Positions 24,180 through 32,783 of a stretch of 64,000 nucleotides of DNA are shown here, in pieces (position 1 is the stretch's first letter; every line of letters begins with the position of its first letter). The stretch is taken from positions 249,966 to 313,965 of the forward strand of contig NSJX01000009.1 of the NCBI GenBank assembly GCA_002286715.1, written 5' to 3'. This stretch comes from Dentipellis sp. KUC8613. Its lineage: Eukaryota; Basidiomycota; Agaricomycetes; Russulales; Hericiaceae. The notes under the pieces were generated by a model, which saw nothing but the letters and a program-made list of their open reading frames with translations, did not search any database and had not been told where the DNA came from. The position numbers were made by a program, and so were the translations under genes.

Positions 24180-24970
24180 TATGGCGGTTTTTTTGATGCT
24201 TTAATCATCCACACACGTAAATTAGTCCGGATGACACACACACAAACTTCGGCTTCCGACACGGAAACTTCCCGAACCGGCCGCATCCACACACAAATTC
24301 TACACGGCACACACACAAACTTCTCCGGCGCACACAAATTTCTCCAGACCCGACCGTTTTTGGGCACTGATGGGGTCCCAATGGCGCCCCAGTGACGGGA
24401 CACGTGGCGCCGACCGCCTGCAGCAGCACTGGCGCGCGCCGCTGCTCTTGCTCTCCGCCCTCCGAGTCGTCGCCGCCGCCCTCGTCACTGTCCCTGCCGC
24501 ACTTCTACACCATGCTACGCCACGAGGTATGGGAGAGCTACAAGCTACGAGCTTAACTCTCTTGGAAATGTGCGACTGGGGACTTCACAAGTCGTCGCCA
24601 CGTCGACCTCAACACCCCCGCACGCACTCGCAACGTACATTCAAGCCTTCAAGAAGACCACGAATGTGAACGCGAGGGATAGGGCAGTAGGGGAATGCAG
24701 CCCAGGTAGCAACAAGGTGAGTACACCCTCTTGTGTATTGCCAACCCGCCCGCACCGTCGCATGCCAACCCGCCCGCACCGTCGCATGCCCACCCTATCG
24801 CCCTCGCCCTCACGCACGCCCTCGCCCTCGCCTTCCTCCTCGCCCTCGCCCTCGCCCCCGCCCCCGCCCTCCTGATCGCCCACGCACACTCGTTCGTCGT
24901 CCCCTTGCACCATCGCCCTACATTGGGGCTACTTGGCACGCTCACGCCGTCGCATCTACGCTTGTGCCGA
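24180..24970 (+). repeat. Left terminal inverted repeat
   Basis: Inverted copy of about 26105-26852. It includes an outer ACACAC-rich 150 bp, a conserved block opening with ATGGGGTCCCAATGGC (24370), and a Pro/Ala-coding CCCTCGCCCT-type low-complexity stretch at 24790-24870. The inner edge is fuzzy. Confidence 0.85.
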
Positions 24971-25171
24971 CCGCCTGCAGCAGTGCTAGAGTACATGGAG
25001 TGTTTTGCTAAGGTACCTTTTATATATTCTACTGTAGCTCGCCATAGCTGCCACATAGTGAGCCCGGAGCAGCCTATAGCTCCCATAGATGCCTCGTTAT
25101 AAGGCCTTAATGAATTTATCGGTTTATTACTCTCACATTCACAAGTATAAGATAAAATATGTTTGATTCAG

Positions 25172-26662
25172 CTAATGACGAGTAGGTACAGGCGGAAAAC
25201 AGCATATGGGACATGTGGAGTGGCGCAGAATGGCACGCGAGATGGCGCATGAGGGGCGGCGAGAGGGGCGGCGGGCGGGGTGGTGCAAGGAGCGCGCGAG
25301 GGGCAGCGCACGACGATGCGCGGGGCATGACATGCAGCTACTGGGACGCATGAGGCAGCGCGTGGGCCGCGCGTGAAGGACCGCGCACGACGACGCGTGC
25401 GGGAGCGCGCGGGGGGGCGTACAGGACGGCGCATAGGGTGTACAAGAGGGGGAATCAGCGGCGCACGCCAGCGATGGGATGCGTGGCGCACGAAACGGCG
25501 GGGCGATACGGTGCACGAGAAGGGGCGCACAGGGTGTGCGGGACGGACACGGGATGGTGCGGGAGCTGCACGCGAGATGACGCAGACGGCGCTCGGGACA
25601 GCGCAGACAGCGCGCCCGGGACGGCACACGGGATGTGGGGGATAGCGCGAGCAACGCACGGGATGTGCGGGCTGCAGTTGGGGTGGCGCGAGATGGCGTG
25701 CGACGGCGCGGCGCGCACGGGGAGGGCGTGCAGGGGCGCGGCACGTAGGGCGTACGGGGCCGCGTTGCATAGGGCGCACCGGGAGGCGGCGGGTGGGGCG
25801 CACGAGACGGCGTGCGAGGGATTCCGGCGGCGCACAACAGCGCACGCGAGGGACGGCGCAGGGCGACACACGGGGGCATCGGAGGGGCACACGGGGCTGC
25901 ATGGGCTGGCATCCAAGGGGCCCAGGCAGTGCACAGAGCAGCGCGCGAGGGCCAGTGCATCCTACGCGCGAGGGGCGGCGGTGCGTAGGGCGCACGAGAT
26001 GGCATGCAATGGCGCGTAGGGCGCAAGAGGGCGCATGCGAGGGGGGGCATAACGAGAGCGTGCACATGCAGCCCGGGCACGAGCGACGGCGACGGCGCAA
26101 GCGCGGACATGACGGCACAAGAGTAGAGGCGACAGCCTGAGCGGCCATGTAGCCCCCAATGTAGGGCGACGGCGCACGATTGTGTGGCGATAACGAGGGT
26201 GAGGAGGGCGAGGAGGAGGGCGTGCGTGAGGGCGAGGGCGATAGGGTGGGCATGCGGACGACGGTGCGGGCGGACTGGCAATACACAAGAGGGTGTACTC
26301 ACCTTGTTGCTACCTGGGCTGCATTCCCCTACTGCCCTATCCCTCGCGTTCGCATTCGTGGTCTTCTTGGAGGCTTGAATGTACGTTGCGAGTGCGTGCG
26401 GGGGTGTTGAGGTCGACGTGGCGACGACTGGTGAAAGTCGCGAGTCGCGCGTTTCCAAGTCAGGCGTAGGGAGAGTTAAGCTCGGAGTTTTGGACTCTCC
26501 AATGCCTCGGAACGTAGCATGATGTAGAAGTGCGGCAGGGACAGTGACGAGGGCAGCGGCGACGACTGAGAGGGCGGAGAGCAAGAGCGTCGGCGGCGCG
26601 CGCTGCTGCTGCAGGCGGTCGGCGCCACGTGTCCCGTCCCTGGGCCGCCATTGGGACCCCAT
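25172..26662 (-). other. Long stop-free low-complexity frame inside the element
   Basis: 496 codons open from an ATG within the right repeat (starting MGSQWRPRDGTRGADRL) through the GC-rich interior. Composition is dominated by Arg, Pro, Ala, Ser and Cys, repeating a degenerate unit of about 11-12 bp (roughly GGCGCACGGGAT on the plus strand). The left repeat encodes a matching start at 24370 in mirror orientation. There is no domain. High GC and repetition can explain the missing stops, so it is not annotated as a gene. Confidence 0.4.
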
Positions 26663-26852
26663 CAGTGCCCAAAAACGGTCGGGTCTGGAGAAATTTGTGT
26701 GCGCCGGAGAAGTTTGTGTGTGTGCCGTGTAGAATTTGTGTGTGGATGCGGCCGGTTCGGGAAGTTTCCGTGTCGGAAGCCGAAGTTTGTGTGTGTGTCA
26801 TCCGGACTAATTTACGTGTGTGGATGATTAAAGCATCAAAAAAACCGCCATA
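26105..26852 (-). repeat. Right terminal inverted repeat
   Basis: Inverted copy of the left repeat. The outermost 150 bp are almost identical to the left end; inner parts differ by substitutions and short indels, for example in the block near 26400-26470. The copies are therefore not freshly made even though the flanking 6-bp duplication is intact. Confidence 0.85.
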
Positions 26853-26882
26853 AGAACCAGGTGCAGGGACATACGGGCACCC

Positions 26883-27914
26883 TTAGACTGCCTCATACTG
26901 CCCGAGGCGCGCTTTAAGAGCCCTAAGTTCCTCCTCAGCACGATCTCCGCGCTCCCTCTCTCGCTTAAAACACTCCTCTGCCTCCATGAACACCCTCCTG
27001 TAATAGTTTGCTTCCTCTTGTTGGATTTTTTGCTCTATTTTCAAGACACGTTCGTCGTACTTCTCCCTTAACTGCGCCGCTTCGGCATCAATGTCATTTG
27101 CACAGACCAGACGCCATGTATTTGCAAATGTGCTTGCTTGAATGGTCTTCTTATCCCTAATTTTCTCTGTCCTGTATGCCTGTATGATGCTCGTGGCTGC
27201 AGTCTTTGTCTTTGGCTCCAGGGTATCTAAGGCATCCCCGACGACGAGACGGAAAACCAACGCCGCAAATTCATAGCTTTGGTAAGTGCGGGAGTCGTAT
27301 TCGGGGTGCTCTTCGTGATAAGCGGCTGCTGCCGCCAGGATTTTGTGAAGGGGAGGCGCACTAGGTTGATCAAAGGTGTATTGGTACACCGTGTGGGCAG
27401 TGCCGACAGCAGGCCGCTGTGGGTCAAGGACTCTGACAGTATCCCATGCTGGGATTGGATTGGATGAAGAGTCCGCAAGGAGAGATAAGTGAGAGGAGGA
27501 GGAGTGCATGCCGCTGCGCACCGCTGGCGCCGTGTTAAGATGTTTCGGGCGGGTGTTCAAGTTGTCGTCCCGGTAAATAGTGCGCTCTAGCCGCACGACC
27601 CCAAGCATGCCCTCTTTCCAAGACTCGCCGCCGCGGGTGATCCATGCGAGTAGATACACGTGCTCGACCTCGCCGGGTAGCTTCTCGAGAGTAATACAGT
27701 GCACCCTGCAGTCGCGGAGTATCGTGTTCCTGTTCTGCCAGAAGCTGAGCCTGCATATCACATATGATTCGATAAATAACTCGATGGATGTGCCTATAAG
27801 CCTGGCATATTCGCAGCAGAGGAGCCGAGCAAGATAAATGACAGCGCCGGTGGCCATTGGGGAGGGAAATACTCGGTGAATGAGAGTGCGGAGAGAAGGC
27901 AGAATGTTCGGCAT
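26883..27914 (-). CDS. Hypothetical protein with C-terminal coiled coil
   Basis: Uninterrupted 343-codon gene. The first two thirds contain ordinary globular sequence (VEHVYLLAWITRGGESW, GVVRLERTIY, and a Tyr/Ala-rich segment near residues 185-225). The last about 90 residues are charged and heptad-like (EAAQLREKYDERVLKIEQKI, then EECFKRERERGDRAEEEL), predicting a coiled coil. A second Met at residue 20 (MATGAVIYL) could be the true start. No family is recognised; similar uncharacterised single-exon genes are frequent in mushrooms. The 3' end lies only 25 bp from the target-site duplication of the neighbouring transposon. Confidence 0.65.
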   Translation of the reverse strand: MPNILPSLRTLIHRVFPSPMATGAVIYLARLLCCEYARLIGTSIELFIESYVICRLSFWQNRNTILRDCRVHCITLEKLPGEVEHVYLLAWITRGGESWKEGMLGVVRLERTIYRDDNLNTRPKHLNTAPAVRSGMHSSSSHLSLLADSSSNPIPAWDTVRVLDPQRPAVGTAHTVYQYTFDQPSAPPLHKILAAAAAYHEEHPEYDSRTYQSYEFAALVFRLVVGDALDTLEPKTKTAATSIIQAYRTEKIRDKKTIQASTFANTWRLVCANDIDAEAAQLREKYDERVLKIEQKIQQEEANYYRRVFMEAEECFKRERERGDRAEEELRALKARLGQYEAV

Positions 27915-28725
27915 TCTGAGGGAGTCTCAAGAGTCCTGCAGCCTGCAGCTTGAAGGGAGTAACGATGAGGATAAGAGGCAAGTCGGGGCGTGCAGCAGCG
28001 TGCTTCCGTTCGCTCGAACTTGAGGCTACATCGCCATAATTGTCAATGTTGCCTTCCCAAAAGGGACACGAATATATGGCCCGAGACCTCTTGGTCCGTT
28101 CTTCGGCCCGTCGCCGGCGGACTTCAATGCTCTACCGCTGTGTTAGTGGGTCCTACAGGCAGTTTATACAACGTGTCGACTTTTGGCGGTGGTAGAATTG
28201 CCAAATGTTGCGAGCTGCGCTATTGTCATTGACACGTACGATTTCTATCCGGAGCTCTCCGCCTGCTTGCATGAGTACTGTCAACCTCACCGTCAATTTA
28301 CTGCCAACGACAGCCTACAATCCGTGGTCGCCCGTAGGCGGTCGCGGCTAGCTGGTAGGCTGAAGCAAGTGGCGAATCTGACATCGGGCATTATATTGGT
28401 ACCAACATCGCCTGGACCACCGGTTGGATCGGACGGGTACTCTCGTGCTGCACGGGCATTTACGGTAGACTGGTGACCGAGTCTCTATTTTGCACGTGCA
28501 CTCAACGCGTCTCAATTGCCTCGCCGTCGCTGGTTATGCCTACCGTGTCCCACGTCCTTGAACCAACCTTATAGGCTATTAACACTATGGAACATGGAAT
28601 GGATAATCATTTAGCCCATATTGTATCCCCTCCGGCCTTTACTCCTCACTTTCGGCAAACTCTCGCGAAGATATTCAGTTCTGCACCACAAGACGTGGAG
28701 ACTGCATATCTATATAAACCATTTA
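27915..28725. other. Intergenic, no gene seen
   Basis: About 0.8 kb of mixed composition upstream of the coiled-coil protein gene. Open frames are short and without recognisable motifs. Confidence 0.4.
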
Positions 28726-30308
28726 TTATAGTGCTACTCCTCGGAAAGTTACATTCAAGATTTCATATGCTGCTGTGAGATCTGGGATGGGAGGTATTGT
28801 ATCCTCTTCTACCTCTTCCGGTGAACCTTTCATGATAAATGCCTTCCGACGCTCATGGAATACTGCTAGTCGGCCACCCTCTGGGCTAGTCAGACTCTCG
28901 ACATCAGCTGTGACCGCATCAATGGTACACTTCTCATTGAACACATATAGTGAGTCTACCATTGTGTTAAGTATTCTCGGAAAGTACTCACCATGCTTCA
29001 AGGCTCCAAGCCACTTGCTCCTCTTTCGTCTCTCCTCGACACCTGCCCTCGCGATCTTCGAGTCGCAAAACGTCCTGTAAGCGCGGCGAGAATCGAAATT
29101 CACGCCAAGGCACGTTTGATTGTGCCGCTGCCGTATTGTGCGCCGCTCGCGTCCGCCGCGCGCTTCAGTCCAAGGACGCCGGCATGTGGATGATGAGGGC
29201 GATGCTGAGAACATCGAAGCGAGTGTTGCCCGACTCGTGTTGGATGAACGAACGTCGTGCGAGCGCACGAGTCGCCTGCCGCAAATCGCGATGGTAAGCA
29301 ACACCATCAAATCACAGCACGTCAGTTCTCACTCACCCTGCGTTCTCTTCCCTCTCCACCGCCATCCCCACCCGCAGATTCCGCATTTCTAGCGATTCCC
29401 AACGAGAACCGCGGACAGGGACCGCCACAAAGTGAGTCCGCAATCGCATGAACGCCCCCCGCCGGCTGGCCCGCCGACTGACGACCATTCCGTGCGCAGA
29501 TACGCACAGTACTACCTGCCCTGCCACCGCCACCGCCCCTCGCCTCGGGGCAGAAGGGACACACACACCCACGCACCGCGCGCCGCTGCATCCTGCCCGG
29601 TGGGGGGCTGCATGCATCGCGAGTGGCTGCTTTATTTGGGCATTGTGGGTGAGTGAGGGACGGTCGGGCGCGCAGAGAACGGCAGGTAGGAGGCTGTGGA
29701 ACACAGGGGCGGTGAGTGCACCGTTGAAGAATCGAGCACGACCTGTGACAACCATTCCGCGTGCAGATTTACCACGCGCTGCACGACCGACCGACCAACG
29801 TGCTGAAACGTGGGTGAATGACTGTGGGAACAATGTGCTACGAGCTTCTCGCTCGGGTGGTGGATCTGAGATCCGACTTGAGGCGGGGGGAGGGAAGCAA
29901 TGCGGGAGGGTCGGCTACTGGAGTGGAAGATGAAATAGATGTGTCTGGCTGCAGAATATTGCCATACACGAAATTATCCTGCGTCGTCGCCGCTGCCCAC
30001 GAGACAGGTCGCCGCGTGCTCGGTCGGCCGGGGTTAGTACTGCGAGCCTGAAGTGTGAATGGAGCGGGCAGAAATGGAAGACTTGCAGGGATAAAGGCTC
30101 CAGGAGCGGGCAGTGGTGTGCTTGCGAGTGCTTCAGCAGTGATTGTAGGCTGAGGTACGCTGAAATGCGCGTTCTCGAAAGTCACAGAATCGCGAGAACC
30201 GCATTTGGCTGGTCTAAACGTCTCATCGGAGGTGAGAAATGGAGGAAACGACGGTAGACCCGAGGACCTTTGTTTGTTTGGGTCTAAATTCTTCGTATTT
30301 CTGGGCAT
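28726..30308 (-). CDS. Possible hypothetical gene, exon structure uncertain
   Basis: Two coding-looking parts on the same strand. The upstream part (30308 to 29838) starts MPRNTKNLDPNKQRS and is Pro/Ser/Thr-rich, probably disordered. The downstream part (29310 to 28726) contains RRAYRTFCDSKIARAGVEER and ends TAAYEILNVTFRGVAL; a 49-nt intron with good sites (GTGAGT to GGTAG near 28945-28992) would turn KHGEY into KHDSLYVFNEKC. How or whether the two parts join through 29310-29840 is unclear. No domain is recognised. Confidence 0.33.
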
Positions 30309-31148
30309 GACGACGGTACGAGTACAAGAGTAGGAGGGGAGGACCGAACGCGACTGCGCGCGCGACTTCGCCGTTAGAATTCGATGCGTGCACGTGATTT
30401 TTCACGTGCGTTTTTGTAGATAAGGTAGCGACCTGCCACGCCACTCCGAGTTGTACTAGCCTACATTTACGGCCTGAGGTCCTCATCATGGAGGCGCGCG
30501 CCACAATTCGCAGTTCACAAGCTCAGATTGTCTGAGTCGCACATGTAGACATAGCATCGAAGTGCGTGTAGCTAGTGTCCATGAAGTCGTCTAGCGTCGC
30601 TAGGCAGATTGCAGCGTATGTGCTAAAGTTGAATCATCTTTAGTTGAAGTACCAGTGCGGGGGTAGCGGGAGTTGTCAATGCCATCGGATTCAGAGCTCA
30701 GGTGGCCTTCGGGGCTTGTGAGGACCGTGCGTAGGATGAGGATGAGGAGGTCCCATTGAGGAATGACCCTGTCCGCGCCCCATGGCATGGCGCAGTATCA
30801 CATCGCAGAGCACGGGGACACATGGATCGTGGGCATGATAGGTCAACACTTCATTCTATGACACTTGCACAGACGCATACACATAATTGTCTACATCATT
30901 TCCACCTTCACCCGCGCACGCGCCTACTGGTTAGACTACCGACGCGACTGCAGTCAAGATCTATAGATGCAGTCAGCCATCATTGCTATTCAGCCACGAG
31001 TCGTCAGCCACAGCATGCGATGTAGGTAAGTAATGCGTAGGTAGAAATTTGGTGGGAGTGGCCGGGTAGAGGCTACGGGGCGAAAAGCTGCAGAACTCGA
31101 CTCACCGAGGGGAGTTCGGCATGCGCAACTGAGGATGGACGGAGGCCC
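30309..31148. other. Intergenic between weak gene and repeat-peptide gene
   Basis: No coding potential recognised. The right part should include the 3' untranslated region of the repeat-peptide gene. Confidence 0.4.
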
Positions 31149-32692
31149 CTAGGCGCGCTTGGCGGGCTGGCGCGGACCGCCTGTAGTATGCGCTCGTTAG
31201 ACTCGGAGATGAAGACGGAGAGGAGAAGAGGACGGGCGTACACGGGCCGCCGAGGCAGGGGATGGTGGCTTCCTCGCGCTTCGGTTGGCGCGGGCCGCCT
31301 GCGAATGGTGATGGTGAATGGGTCTTCATAGGAACCAGCAAAAGGCATGGATGCACGTACACGGGCCACCCAGGCAAGGAATAGTGTCCTCCTCGCGCTT
31401 AGGCTCCTGAAGTTGAGGCTCGGGGATGGGCTCGCGCTTGGGCTGGCGCGGGCCGCCTTCAGGACATCACGATAGCGGTAAGCATTTCTTCATATGTGCA
31501 TACAGGGTTGCCAGCAGGACAAGCACTTACATGGGCCGCCGAGGCAGGGGATGGTGGCTTCCTCGCGCTTAGGCTCCTGAAGCTGAGGCTCGGGGATGGG
31601 CTCGCGCTTGGGCTGGCGTGGGCCACCTTTCGTACGCGAGTCAGGAACGGGACATAACACAATCGAAAAGGGGAGAAAAACACACATGGGCCACCGAGGC
31701 AAGGGATGGTGTCCTCCTCGCGCTTAGGCTCCTGAAGCTGAGGCTCGGGGACGGGCTCGCGCTTCGGCTGGCGCGGGCCGCCTGTTNNNNNNNNNNNNNN
31801 NNNNNNNNNNNNNNNNNNNNNNNNNNNNNNNNNNNNNNNNNNNNNNNNNNNNNNNNNNNNNNNNNNNNNNNNNNNNNNNNNNNNNNNNNNNNNNNNNNNN
31901 NNNNNNNNNNNNNNNNNNNNNNNNNNNNNNNNNNNNNNNNNNNNNNNNNNNNNNNNNNNNNNNNNNNNNNNNNNNNNNNNNNNNNNNNNNNNNNNNCACC
32001 GAGGCAAGGGATGGTGTCCTCCTCGCGCTTAGGCTCCTGAAGCTGAGGCTCGGGGACGGGCTCGCGCTTCGGCTGGCGCGGGCCGCCTGTTAGTGATCGT
32101 GGTCAGCGAGTGCACAAGGAAATAGGCGGGCGGGTTCGTACAAGGGCCGCCGAGGCAGGGAATAGTCTCTTCCTCACGCTTGGGCTGGCGCGGGCCACCT
32201 GCGGAGTATATTGATAAATTCTGAAACTGTCTGTAGTCGTGAGAGTACCACTTACAGGGACCACCGAGGCAGGGAATGGTGTCTTCCTCGCGCTTGGGCT
32301 GGCGTGGTCCGCCTACAGAGTGGATTGAATGAGTACTGAACTCCTCTGAGGTTGTGGAAGTGTTATTTACAGGGTCCGCCGAGGCAAGGAATGCTGTCAC
32401 GGACAACGAAATTCAATGATGAGTTTGTCAACTTGTAGTGCATGCAATTTGTACTCACACTTCGGGAGCGGGAGCACTTGATACGCAATTGTCGTCAACG
32501 GGCTGCATAGGCAATAGTAACAAAATCGAATAATGACTTACACTTCGCCCGCCGCGGCAACTGGCATGGGACACACATGCATCAGCTCGCTGCAACATAT
32601 CGTTCCATGCTGGTGACTAGTGGCTTACCGGGAGCAGCGAAGACAGCGCTTGAGGTCGCGGCGAGGACAGCGAAAAGGGCGAGCAGCTTCAT
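31149..32692 (-). CDS. Secreted Kex2-processed repeat-peptide precursor
   Basis: Exons, all joining in phase: 32692-32629, 32560-32544, 32502-32459, 32393-32371, 32312-32256, 32198-32142, 32086 into the N gap, 31781-31686, 31626-31531, 31456-31361, 31298-31242, 31180-31149 (stop TAG). Exon 1 is a clear signal peptide (MKLLALFAVLAATSSAVFA). A short acidic pro-region follows (PVAAAGE, PVDDNCVSSAPAPEV). Repeat exons are exactly 57 nt (one unit, CGPRQPKREEDTIPCLGGP, with variants EEE and EEA) or 96 nt (the same unit with EPVPEPQLQEPKR or the EPI variant inserted). All internal repeat introns are phase 1 and split the Cys codon. The last exon gives CGPRQPAKRA. Cutting after each Lys-Arg would yield EEDTIPCLGGPCGPRQP-type peptides after C-terminal trimming. 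Layout matches Kex2-processed repeat proteins; activity is unknown. The gap makes the copy number a minimum. Confidence 0.9.
31242..32312 (-). repeat. Tandem array of repeat-unit exons
   Basis: At least seven exon-intron units repeated in the same direction, with exons of 57 or 96 nt and introns of 55-74 nt. Exons are strongly conserved while introns are not, the opposite of what a non-coding satellite would show. The 96-nt units flanking the gap are identical over their readable parts. Confidence 0.9.
31787..31996. other. Assembly gap of 210 N inside the repeat-peptide gene
   Basis: Run of N between two nearly identical 96-nt repeat exons. The size would fit the last 6 nt of one exon, one complete 96-nt exon and two introns of about 55 nt, if the gap length is a measured estimate rather than a placeholder. 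Confidence 0.95.
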
Positions 32693-32775
32693 GTCTGATC
32701 AATATTCGAGGCTGTCGGGGTCGAAGGCGCTGCAGGTGTCACGTTCGATGAAGTCTCCACTGTTCGCCTCGACAC

Positions 32776-32783
32776 CTTTTATA
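32776..32783 (-). promoter_or_regulatory. TATA box of the repeat-peptide gene
   Basis: TATAAAAG on the minus strand, about 85 bp upstream of the start codon. It is a textbook TATA box at a suitable distance, suggesting a regulated or strongly expressed gene. Confidence 0.65.

Larger units (their letters stand above)
24180..26852. mobile_element. Non-autonomous DNA transposon with long terminal inverted repeats
   Basis: The two ends are inverted copies: the left begins TATGGCGGTTTTTTTGATGC and the right ends with its exact complement. The similarity extends about 750-790 bp inward (left 24180 to about 24970, right about 26105 to 26852) with substitutions and small indels, by eye near 90 percent. 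It is flanked by a perfect 6-bp direct repeat AGAACC (24174-24179 and 26853-26858). The interior (about 24970-26105) is GC-rich and low in complexity, with no transposase motif. Superfamily is not assigned: 6 bp is not the usual hAT, Mutator or Tc1 duplication length. Confidence 0.85.

Noticed and set aside
31149..32400. CRISPR-like array of spaced repeats
   Set aside because: Repeats are spaced by 55-74 bp of unique sequence, but the repeats are open in one frame, start after AG and end before GT at every copy, and follow a signal-peptide exon. They are exons of a eukaryotic gene.
31149..32692. Mating pheromone precursor
   Set aside because: Basidiomycete pheromones are short and end in a CaaX box; this precursor ends in PAKRA with no CaaX, and no pheromone receptor or homeodomain gene is seen in the window. 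An alpha-factor-like layout alone is not enough.
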